Source: Rhodobiaceae bacterium
GTDB lineage: Bacteria; Pseudomonadota; Alphaproteobacteria; Rhizobiales; TMED25
Assembly (NCBI GenBank): GCA_018651345.1
Contig: JABIEF010000073.1
Span: forward strand, 62,001 to 126,000
Length of the DNA stretch: 64,000 bases
Direction: 5' to 3'
Each line of letters opens with the position of its first letter. Position 1 is the first letter of the stretch. The position numbers were made by a program, and so were the translations under genes. Shown piece by piece: positions 41,957 through 50,448 of this stretch. The notes under the pieces are model-generated. The model did no database searches. It worked only from the letters and a program-made list of their open reading frames with translations, and was not told the origin of the DNA.

Positions 41957-43240
41957 ATGAATATAATCAGAAAAAAAATTCTATTTTTATATATTATAAC
42001 TACTTCTATTCTTGGGATATTTATCAATTTTTATTTCACCTATAGAATATTTAAAAATAAAGAAAACAAAGAAAGTGCTCAACAAAAATCATTTAAGAAT
42101 GTTAAGCTTCGACCACTAGGAACTTTAATTTGGATACACGCATCAAGTGTTGGCGAATCTTTATCGGCACTTCCGTTAATAGAATTAATCATTAAAAATC
42201 AAACTTTTGATAATATATTATTTACAACATCAACAATTACATCAAAAGCAATTATAGAAAATAGAATTTCCGACAAGGTATTACACCAATATCTCCCTCT
42301 TGATACTATTTTTCTAGCTAGAAGATTTCTAAATCATTGGAAGCCAAATTCAATAGCGTTCATTGAATCTGAGATTTGGCCGAATTTCTTTCAGCAAATA
42401 AAAAAAATAGATGTTCCCTTCTATATAGCGAATGCCAGAATGTCAGAAAATTCTTTTAAAAAATGGAAGAAATACAATACTGGAGCTAAAGAATTATTAA
42501 GTGCAGCAGACATTATTTTTGCTCAAGATAGCACTGCTGAATCAAAATTTAAAAGCCTAGGGGTATCTAATATATGCAATATTGGAAATATCAAATTTGA
42601 TAGTAGCCCCTTACCCGTAGATAAAATTAAATATAATTCTTTAAAAGCAAAGTTCGATAAGAAAATTATATTCGTTGCTGGCTCAACTCATAAAATTGAA
42701 AATTTTGAAATTGTTAAAATACATCAATCTCTCTCAAAACAGATTAGCAACTTAATGACAATAATTGTTCCTAGGCAGTTACTTGAGATTCATGCGTTAG
42801 AAAAGTTCATGGTAAAAAATAATATATCATATTCAAAAAAATCTAATAGTGAAGATACTAATAATAATTCAAACTTGCTCATTGTAGACACAATGGGTGA
42901 ACTTGGTCTTTATTATAAAATAGCTAACATTGCCTTTATTGGGGGATCTTTGATAAATAAAGGTGGTCAAAATCCGATTGAAGCCTTGCAATTTGATTGC
43001 CCTGTTTTACACGGGAAGCATACCTCTAATTTTCATGAGATTTATAAAAATTTAGATAAATTAGGTGGGGCTATAAGAGTAAATGATGAGAAAGAACTTG
43101 AGAGCACTCTAATAGAATTAATAAAAGATACGAAAACTATAAAAAATATGAATAAGGCAAATGCGAATTTAATTAAACTTAATCAAGGCGCCTCTGTTAT
43201 TATAGAAAGAATTTTGTCATTGAATACGCAAGGGGATTAA
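41957..43240 (+). CDS. waaA: 3-deoxy-D-manno-octulosonic acid transferase
   Basis: IWIHASSVGESLSALPLI; FIESEIWPNFF; NARMSENSFKKW; FIGGSLINKGGQNPIEAL. Confidence 0.95.
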   Translation: MNIIRKKILFLYIITTSILGIFINFYFTYRIFKNKENKESAQQKSFKNVKLRPLGTLIWIHASSVGESLSALPLIELIIKNQTFDNILFTTSTITSKAIIENRISDKVLHQYLPLDTIFLARRFLNHWKPNSIAFIESEIWPNFFQQIKKIDVPFYIANARMSENSFKKWKKYNTGAKELLSAADIIFAQDSTAESKFKSLGVSNICNIGNIKFDSSPLPVDKIKYNSLKAKFDKKIIFVAGSTHKIENFEIVKIHQSLSKQISNLMTIIVPRQLLEIHALEKFMVKNNISYSKKSNSEDTNNNSNLLIVDTMGELGLYYKIANIAFIGGSLINKGGQNPIEALQFDCPVLHGKHTSNFHEIYKNLDKLGGAIRVNDEKELESTLIELIKDTKTIKNMNKANANLIKLNQGASVIIERILSLNTQGD

Positions 43241-43244
43241 AATA

Positions 43245-44261
43245 TTGAGAGAACCAAACTTTTGGAAAAATAAAAATTTTCTGTCACTATCTTTGTTGCC
43301 TATTGGACTTTTATATCATTTGATTGTGAGGGCTAGATTCAACCTAACCGTACCTAAAAAAACAACCAAACTAATCATATCAATCGGCAGCCCTGTAATA
43401 GGTGGCGGAGGAAAAACACCTACAGTAATATCAATAACAAATTTACTGTCATCAAATAATTATAAAAATATTTCTATTATATCCAGGGGCTATAAAGGAA
43501 AAGAATTGGGCCCTCTAGAAGTGCAAAAAAATCATAAAGCTGAGAAGGTTGGGGACGAAGCTTTAGTTTTGTCAAATGTTACAAAAACATATGTATCAAA
43601 AAATAAAATAAAAGGGATTGAATTTGCTATTAAAAATGGTTCATCAATTTTATTACTTGATGACGGTTATCATAACCCAAGTGTGAAAAAAGATATCTCA
43701 ATACTAGTCATTGATGGAATGGTTAATCTTGGTAATGGTATGATTTTCCCTTCCGGTCCGCTCAAAGAAGGTTTTAAATCACAACTAAAAAGATGTGATG
43801 CAATAATTGTAATAAATAAAAAAAATATTGATAAATATTTACTGGAAAAAATAATAAACTCGAAAAAGCCCATTATTAATAGCAAAGTAAATTATCTTCA
43901 TAAAATTAAAGAAATAAGAAATAAGAAAATTATTGGATTATGTGGGATCGGCTCCCCTAACAAGTTCTTTAATGCATTGGCAAGTTTAAGTTTTAAAGTA
44001 ACGAAGCAAATTATTTTTAATAATCACCATCTCTACTCAAGAGAAGAAGTCTCATCCTTGATTAAATTGCTTGATAATGATCCGGGGTATTCCATGATAA
44101 CAACAGAAAAAGATTATGTAAGATTTAGTAATGACAATGATCCAGAATCAAAGTTAAGAAATAAATTAAATATCTTAAAAATGGAAATAGAAATATTAGA
44201 AGAAGATAAACATATACTATTGGACCTTATTGAGAAGAAAATACAAGTGTACAAAAATTAA
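43245..44261 (+). CDS. lpxK: Tetraacyldisaccharide 4'-kinase
   Basis: PVIGGGGKTPTVISI Walker A, ISRGYKG, VGDEALVLS, LLDDGYHNPSVKKDISILVIDG; TTG start. Confidence 0.95.
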   Translation: MREPNFWKNKNFLSLSLLPIGLLYHLIVRARFNLTVPKKTTKLIISIGSPVIGGGGKTPTVISITNLLSSNNYKNISIISRGYKGKELGPLEVQKNHKAEKVGDEALVLSNVTKTYVSKNKIKGIEFAIKNGSSILLLDDGYHNPSVKKDISILVIDGMVNLGNGMIFPSGPLKEGFKSQLKRCDAIIVINKKNIDKYLLEKIINSKKPIINSKVNYLHKIKEIRNKKIIGLCGIGSPNKFFNALASLSFKVTKQIIFNNHHLYSREEVSSLIKLLDNDPGYSMITTEKDYVRFSNDNDPESKLRNKLNILKMEIEILEEDKHILLDLIEKKIQVYKN

Positions 44262-44470
44262 AGTTCATTTTTGTATCTCTTAAGTGCTATGTCAGCGCTC
44301 TCATAAGCTTCTTGCTTGTCCACATTCCAATATTTTAAATCTTCAATATTAATCGAATTTCCAGTAACCGCACATATGACATAATCACCAGGAGTAATGA
44401 TGTCGAACTCACCATGAGAATATTTTAAAATAGCCTCTGATTTAAAATTATATCTTTTATTATTTTCCAT
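44258..44470 (-). CDS. DUF2093-family small protein
   Basis: EAILKYSHGEFDIITPGDYVICAVTGNSINIEDLKYWNVDKQEAYESADIA matches the DUF2093 pattern. Confidence 0.88.
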   Translation of the reverse strand: MENNKRYNFKSEAILKYSHGEFDIITPGDYVICAVTGNSINIEDLKYWNVDKQEAYESADIALKRYKNEL

Positions 44471-44498
44471 TTTTTACTTTTTACTTTTTACTTTATAC
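44471..44498. repeat. Heptanucleotide tandem repeat (TTTTTAC)x3 plus TTTATAC abutting the DUF2093 start codon
   Basis: Plus strand tttttac tttttac tttttac tttatac at 44471-44498; the start codon complement (cat) is 44468-44470. Confidence 0.9.
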
Positions 44499-44552
44499 TT
44501 GTGAAAAATACATTGGTTCAAATAATATGTATTCTTATATTTTAGTGGAATT

Positions 44553-45914
44553 CTACTTTTTTATAACAGTACCTATAGATCCATCTATGAATACAATATT
44601 TAATTCTTTATTTTTAATTGCCTCACATTTAGTTCTTACGATATTAGCATTATTATCCTGTATTAACCCAAAACCCCTTGAAAGAACACTTCTGTAGCTC
44701 AGTGAGTATAATAATCTCGATCTAGATTCAACCATTTTATTGTCCTGGTTAATAATATTTTTTATTGATTTTTTTAGCATCTGGCCCATTAAATCTGATT
44801 TTCCTTTTGCATCATAGATATTTCGTAAAAGATGATTTTTAGAAATATGCTCTTTTAAAAAATTAAATTTTCTCCAATCTTCTTCAATAATTTTTTCAAA
44901 TGACCTTAAAAAACTGCCAATAATCTTATCAAAACGCTGTTGGTATAGATCGAGAACATTAGAGTATCTTGTAATTTTAAAAGAAAATAGATTATAATTA
45001 TTTCTTTTAAACAAAATTAAATCTTTAAATAATTTCTCATTTCTATCGCTAATCTCAGATAACCGAGAACTAAAATCAGAATATTTAAGAATAGCCATTT
45101 CAGCCGCTGCGGTGGGCGTAGATGCCCTTTTATCAGCAACGAAGTCAATTAATGTCCAATCATGCTCATGACCCACACCTGAAATAATTGGTATTTTGGA
45201 ATTATAGACTGCCCGAATTATTAATTCATCGTTAAATCCCCATAAATCTTCCAGTGACCCTCCCCCTCTAGAAATAATAATAATATCTGGTCTATTTATC
45301 TTGGAATCAAGATCTGTATTATTTAATTTATCTATTGCATTAGCAACTTCGATTGGACATTTATCTCCTTGAACGCTTACTGGGAACACTAAGATATTAA
45401 CAGGCATTCTGTCAGAAAATTTTTTTATTATATCTCCTAAAGCATCTCCATTTTCAGATGTAATTACTGCTATGTTTTTTGGAAAATATGGAAGTGCTAT
45501 CTTGTTATCTTCTGAAAAAAGTCCTTCTTTTATAAACTTTCTTTTTCGCTCTTCTAATAAAGCCATTAAAGCACCTTCACCAGACGGCTCAATTCTTTCA
45601 ATCGTTATCTGATATGATGACGATCCAGGATAAGTTGTAACTCTTCCAGTGGCAATAATCTCTAATCCTTCCTCTGGCTTAAAACTTAAACCTTTATATT
45701 TTGTACGCCATATAATTGCTTTTACTATTGCGCCTGAATCTTTTAAACTAAAATAATGATGTCCAGAAGAGTGGGCACCTTTATAGCCGGACACCTCTCC
45801 TTTTAATTTAACATAACCGTATTTATTTTCGATGGTTCTCTTAACATCATTTGAAAATTCACTAACAGTAAATTCTTGTATATTATTTTGGTAATCAATT
45901 TCAAAGTTATGCAT
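44553..45914 (-). CDS. xseA: Exodeoxyribonuclease VII large subunit
   Basis: GEVSGYKGAHSSGHHYFSLKDSGAIVKAIIW; IIISRGGGSLEDLWGFNDE; PIISGVGHEHDWTLIDFVADKRASTPTAAAE. Confidence 0.97.
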   Translation of the reverse strand: MHNFEIDYQNNIQEFTVSEFSNDVKRTIENKYGYVKLKGEVSGYKGAHSSGHHYFSLKDSGAIVKAIIWRTKYKGLSFKPEEGLEIIATGRVTTYPGSSSYQITIERIEPSGEGALMALLEERKRKFIKEGLFSEDNKIALPYFPKNIAVITSENGDALGDIIKKFSDRMPVNILVFPVSVQGDKCPIEVANAIDKLNNTDLDSKINRPDIIIISRGGGSLEDLWGFNDELIIRAVYNSKIPIISGVGHEHDWTLIDFVADKRASTPTAAAEMAILKYSDFSSRLSEISDRNEKLFKDLILFKRNNYNLFSFKITRYSNVLDLYQQRFDKIIGSFLRSFEKIIEEDWRKFNFLKEHISKNHLLRNIYDAKGKSDLMGQMLKKSIKNIINQDNKMVESRSRLLYSLSYRSVLSRGFGLIQDNNANIVRTKCEAIKNKELNIVFIDGSIGTVIKK

Positions 45915-46008
45915 AAGAACCTATATGAAAAAAATTTCTTTTTTAGTAATGTTAAAGTAATATAATATCAAATCAACAATAACATAAATATTAAACTAAA
46001 GAACTACT

Positions 46009-47271
46009 ATGAAAATTCTGATAATAGGAAATGGTGGCAGAGAACACGCAATTGCAAGATCAATTTACTTAAGCTCTATTCCAAATAAAATCTATGCAAT
46101 CCCTGGTAACCCTGGAATAATGCAGTACGCAGAATGTTTAAACATTAGTTCTGATAATCATAAAGATATTTGTAATTTTTCAATAAGAAATAATATTAAT
46201 CTTGTTATTATAGGCCCCGAAGTCCCTATATGTAATGGTTTATCGGATGAACTTGAAAAAGGAAATATAAAAGTTTTTGCTCCATCTAAGTTCGCATCTC
46301 AACTTGAATCTTCTAAAAGCTTTACAAAAGAAATAGCTTATAAAAATAATATCCCAACAGCTGCGTACAAATGGTTTAATAAACAAGATAGAGCCTTACA
46401 ATATCTCGATTCATTAAATACGCCAATAGTTATAAAGGCCGATGGCCTTGCTGCTGGAAAAGGTGTATTTATTTGTGAATCAAAAAAAGAAGCAAGCGAA
46501 TCAATAAATGAAATTTTTAGTGGAAAATTTACTGATAATCCATCGCTAATAATTGAAGAATTTTTAAATGGCGAAGAGGTAAGCTTCTTTGCTTTGGTAG
46601 ACGGAAAAGATATTCAACCCTTAATTAGTGCCCAAGATCACAAAAGATTGCTTGAAGGTGACAAAGGACCAAATACAGGAGGAATGGGAGCTTATACACC
46701 CACACCAATATTGACAAATAATATAATTGGTCAAGTGATGAACAAAATTATTGAACCAACGGTAAGCGCTATGTATAAAAACAATACCCCCTACAAAGGT
46801 GTATTGTTTGCTGGTTTAATGATTACAGAAAAAGGACCAGAATTAATTGAATACAATATTAGATTTGGAGACCCAGAAACTCAAGCGATGTTAATGCTGC
46901 TTAAATCAGATTTATTATCAATGATGTTAGATACAGTTAATGGAGATCTTAAAAATACAAAAATTACATGGAAAAATGAGGCATCATTAACTGTTGTTCT
47001 TGCAAATAAAGGCTATCCTCTAAATTATAAAAAAGATTCCATTATCACCGGAATAGAAGATGCTGAAAAAGACCCAGGCATAAAAGTTTTTCATGCCGGA
47101 ACAAGACTTGAAAACAAAAGACTTATTGCAAGTGGTGGTCGTGTTCTTAATGTAACTGCAACAGGGTTATCAATAGAAGAGGCAAGAAAAAAGGCTTACA
47201 ATGCAATTGAAAAGATAAAATTTAAAACCAAATATTATAGAAAAGATATCGCTTGGAGAGCAATGAATTAA
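46009..47271 (+). CDS. purD: Phosphoribosylamine-glycine ligase
   Basis: MKILIIGNGGREHAIA; VIKADGLAAGKGVFIC; LEGDKGPNTGGMGAYTPTP; RFGDPETQAML. Confidence 0.98.
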   Translation: MKILIIGNGGREHAIARSIYLSSIPNKIYAIPGNPGIMQYAECLNISSDNHKDICNFSIRNNINLVIIGPEVPICNGLSDELEKGNIKVFAPSKFASQLESSKSFTKEIAYKNNIPTAAYKWFNKQDRALQYLDSLNTPIVIKADGLAAGKGVFICESKKEASESINEIFSGKFTDNPSLIIEEFLNGEEVSFFALVDGKDIQPLISAQDHKRLLEGDKGPNTGGMGAYTPTPILTNNIIGQVMNKIIEPTVSAMYKNNTPYKGVLFAGLMITEKGPELIEYNIRFGDPETQAMLMLLKSDLLSMMLDTVNGDLKNTKITWKNEASLTVVLANKGYPLNYKKDSIITGIEDAEKDPGIKVFHAGTRLENKRLIASGGRVLNVTATGLSIEEARKKAYNAIEKIKFKTKYYRKDIAWRAMN

Positions 47272-47753
47272 ACGTCACCATTTAATCTTTTATTTTTAAA
47301 AAAATTTTTTAATAAACTGACTGAGGCTTCAGCTGATATACCCCCATAAACCTCTGGTTTATGAAAACAATTATTAGAGTTAAAAAAACGTATTCCATTT
47401 TCTACTGCCCCGTGTTTAACATCATCTGCAGCATAATATAGTCTTCTTATTCGAGCATGGGATATCGCCGATGCACACATTGAGCATGGCTCTAAAGTGA
47501 CATAAATATCACAATCTATAAGCCTTTCATTGCCCATGAACTTAGCAGCTTCTCTAATAGCCAAAATTTCAGCATGAGCCAAAGGATCTTTGTTGAATCT
47601 AACAAGATTGTGAGCAATTGAGATAATTTTTTTATTTTTATCCAATATCACGGCGCCAATCGGAACCTCATCTAAATTGTATGCTAATCTTGCCTCAGAT
47701 AGAGCAATATCCATTGGATTTATTTTGTTAATCAATTGATTGCTATTTGACAT
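47268..47753 (-). CDS. tadA: tRNA-specific adenosine deaminase-like protein
   Basis: DPLAHAEILAIREAAK (HAE) and VTLEPCSMCASAISHARIRRLYYAADDVKHGAVENG (PCxxC). Confidence 0.94.
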   Translation of the reverse strand: MSNSNQLINKINPMDIALSEARLAYNLDEVPIGAVILDKNKKIISIAHNLVRFNKDPLAHAEILAIREAAKFMGNERLIDCDIYVTLEPCSMCASAISHARIRRLYYAADDVKHGAVENGIRFFNSNNCFHKPEVYGGISAEASVSLLKNFFKNKRLNGDV

Positions 47754-47807
47754 AACTAAATACTATAGTAGATATAGTTCATATCTTCAAATAATAAGGT
47801 AATAACC

Positions 47808-48551
47808 ATGTTAAATGAGAAACAGCGCATAGCTAAAATAATTGCTAGATCTGGAATATGTTCAAGACGTGATGCTGAAAAACTCATACTAGAAAAAAGA
47901 GTTAAACTAAACCACCAAACAATCAATACGCCAGCTATACAAGTTAATAATACGGATATTATTGAGATAGATAATATTAAAATTCCTACAATACAAAAAA
48001 CAAAAGCATGGTTATGTCATAAACCAGGGGGGTATATAACTACATCAAATGATCCACAAAATAGACGAACAATATTTGAATTGTTGCCAAGAGACTTTCC
48101 GCGAGTAATTACTATAGGAAGGTTAGATATAAATACTGAGGGCCTTATAATACTTACAAATGATGGAGAGCTTGCGAGATTACTTGAATTACCTAAAACT
48201 GGTTTATTAAGAGTTTATAAAGTAAGGGTGTATAAGAGAATAACTGACAATGATCTAAAAAAAATTCGATCTTCTCCAACCGTGGATGGGGTAAGATATA
48301 ATGTAGAATCAGTAGATATCATAAGTCAGACGAACTCAAATACATGGCTGGAAATTACCATTAAAGAAGGGAAAAATAGAGAAATTAGGAATATATTATC
48401 GTATTTTGATATAAGAATTAATCGTCTAATAAGAAAATCATATGGACCATTCCAACTTGGTAATATCCATAAAGGGGAAATAATAGAAATCCCTGCACAT
48501 ATATTAAAAAAACAAATATCACTTATAAAAAAATATTCCACAGTGACGTAA
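47808..48551 (+). CDS. RsuA/RluB-family pseudouridine synthase
   Basis: S4 domain RIAKIIARSGICSRRDAEKLI; VITIGRLDINTEGLIILTNDGELARLL; KEGKNREIRNI. Confidence 0.93.
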   Translation: MLNEKQRIAKIIARSGICSRRDAEKLILEKRVKLNHQTINTPAIQVNNTDIIEIDNIKIPTIQKTKAWLCHKPGGYITTSNDPQNRRTIFELLPRDFPRVITIGRLDINTEGLIILTNDGELARLLELPKTGLLRVYKVRVYKRITDNDLKKIRSSPTVDGVRYNVESVDIISQTNSNTWLEITIKEGKNREIRNILSYFDIRINRLIRKSYGPFQLGNIHKGEIIEIPAHILKKQISLIKKYSTVT

Positions 48552-48552
48552 T

Positions 48553-49116
48553 ATGAGAATACTTACTGGTATAGCGAAAGGCATAAAATTAAAGACAGCA
48601 AATAATAATTCAATTAGACCAACAACTGATCGAACAAAAGAATCCTTATTTAACATTTTAGAACATAACCCAATATACAAAAAAATAGAAAAAAAGAGAG
48701 TTTTAGATCTTTTCTCTGGAACTGGTTCCCTTGGAATAGAGGCTTTATCTCGTGGAGCTCAATATTGTGTATTTGTTGATAATAATAATGAATCTATTGC
48801 CCTCATTGAAGAAAATTTAAAAGCATGCAACCTCTATTCAAAGGCTAAAATTATACGAAAAGATGTTAAATCTTTTAGAAAAATGAATTCCTTTGGTGTA
48901 TTTGATATAATTTTTGCCGATCCACCATACAACGAGAACTACAGTGACTTAATTATCAAGCTATCAATTGAAGAGGGTCTTATTAAAAAAAATGGATTCA
49001 TTGTAATAGAGGAAAGTAAGAATGTATCCATAAATTGGCCAAATAATTATGAAATTATAACTGAGCGCGTATATGCAAAAACAAAAATACATATAGCTAT
49101 GTTAAAAGAAGTATAA
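48553..49116 (+). CDS. rsmD: 16S rRNA (guanine966-N2)-methyltransferase
   Basis: MRILTGIAKGIKLKT...IRPTTDRTKESLFNIL; LDLFSGTGSLGIEALSRGA; IIFADPPYNE. Confidence 0.95.
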   Translation: MRILTGIAKGIKLKTANNNSIRPTTDRTKESLFNILEHNPIYKKIEKKRVLDLFSGTGSLGIEALSRGAQYCVFVDNNNESIALIEENLKACNLYSKAKIIRKDVKSFRKMNSFGVFDIIFADPPYNENYSDLIIKLSIEEGLIKKNGFIVIEESKNVSINWPNNYEIITERVYAKTKIHIAMLKEV

Positions 49117-49133
49117 AAAATTATATAATATTT

Positions 49134-49158
49134 ATAGAACGAACGTTCTATTTTTTTT
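49134..49158 (+). terminator. Putative intrinsic terminator downstream of rsmD
   Basis: ATAGAAC-GAAC-GTTCTAT followed by TTTTTTT, in a convergent gap. Confidence 0.65.
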
Positions 49159-49921
49159 AAAATATACCAAAACCACCCATAAGACCGCCCATAAGACCTT
49201 TTAATACAGTTGTTTGTTTATCGATTGGAGGGATTTCATTATTATCATTCTTAGTTATATCAGAATTTTTCTTAAGTAAATCCTCTGATCTAATGCCATA
49301 TTTTAGGTTAGCATCGTTATTAGTAGTAGTAGTTTTATTGCGCAACCTTTCTAATGTCAACTTATTAAGATTAACAACTTCTGCTTCAGATTCCTGAACA
49401 TTATCTTCATCGTTGCTGGAATATAATATATTTTTTACCTCGCTCTTTGAAGTATTTAATCTTTCTATTTCGGTATAAGCATCTAGTGTTTCTGATTTTT
49501 TTCTTTTTAATCTAATTAAATAATCCGATAAGGATTCATCTTTTGATATAATTCCTTCTTCAAGAGATAATTCTTCTTTTATTCGAGGATTGGCATATTC
49601 AACATTAGCTTTTTTTAATATATTTTGTTCACCTGTCGATAACTCAGAAGTATCACTTTCTGACCTTAGAATATATGACCTTGCAAGAACACTTGGTTCT
49701 TTCTGAGAGAGAGCATTAGCACCCTCTTCTGGCGGCCTTAATTGATAATCCGGCGGCATAGTAAGCGGGGATTTAGTTACAGTCATAAATTCATCCGGAT
49801 CACCATTTGTAAAATCACTATTATTCATAACCGTTATTACGGTATCTTTCAGACTAGACCCACATCCTACTAAAAATAAAAAAATAATAATTGATATAAT
49901 GTTCTTATTAATATAATTCAT
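49157..49921 (-). CDS. DUF3035-like lipoprotein
   Basis: Lipobox FLFLVGCGSS; TKSPLTMPPDYQLRPPEEGA motif typical of DUF3035; downstream of lspA. Confidence 0.78.
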   Translation of the reverse strand: MNYINKNIISIIIFLFLVGCGSSLKDTVITVMNNSDFTNGDPDEFMTVTKSPLTMPPDYQLRPPEEGANALSQKEPSVLARSYILRSESDTSELSTGEQNILKKANVEYANPRIKEELSLEEGIISKDESLSDYLIRLKRKKSETLDAYTEIERLNTSKSEVKNILYSSNDEDNVQESEAEVVNLNKLTLERLRNKTTTTNNDANLKYGIRSEDLLKKNSDITKNDNNEIPPIDKQTTVLKGLMGGLMGGFGIF

Positions 49922-49952
49922 TGTAAATACTTATCAATCCTATTAAAAAAAA

Positions 49953-50447
49953 TTATTCAAAGTTATTTGCGATTCTAGGATAAAAATTGATTAATATCAA
50001 TACAAACACACCGAAAACTATAAATACATCAGCCAAATTAAATACATACCAGCTATAACCATAAGCATGTAAGTAATAAAAGTCTGCAACAGCACCAAAC
50101 AACAATCTATCGGTAATATTAGATAAAGCTCCACCGACTATTAAGGACAAGGGGATATAAAGTAAAATATTTTTTGCTTTAAAAATCCATGTAATTATAA
50201 AAATACAAATTAAGCAAGAACACATAGTTAAAATTATTTGCCCTATTGTATTTTCTTGTTGAAACAAACCGTAACTAATGCCCTTGTTCCAAACTAAAAC
50301 TACATCTAAAAAAGGAGTTACTTCTACAATAGATCTTTCATTGATACCTATCTCATTTATAAAAAAATATTTATTTAATCTGTCGATTAAATAAGAAATT
50401 AATATTGTAACAGAAGAAATAAATAATTTTTTCTTAGTGAAATCCAT
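49953..50447 (-). CDS. lspA: Lipoprotein signal peptidase
   Basis: VLVWNKGISYGLF; LIVGGALSNITDRLLFGAVADFYYLHAYGYSWYVFNLADVFIVFGV catalytic Asp motifs. Confidence 0.95.
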   Translation of the reverse strand: MDFTKKKLFISSVTILISYLIDRLNKYFFINEIGINERSIVEVTPFLDVVLVWNKGISYGLFQQENTIGQIILTMCSCLICIFIITWIFKAKNILLYIPLSLIVGGALSNITDRLLFGAVADFYYLHAYGYSWYVFNLADVFIVFGVFVLILINFYPRIANNFE

Positions 50448-50448
50448 A

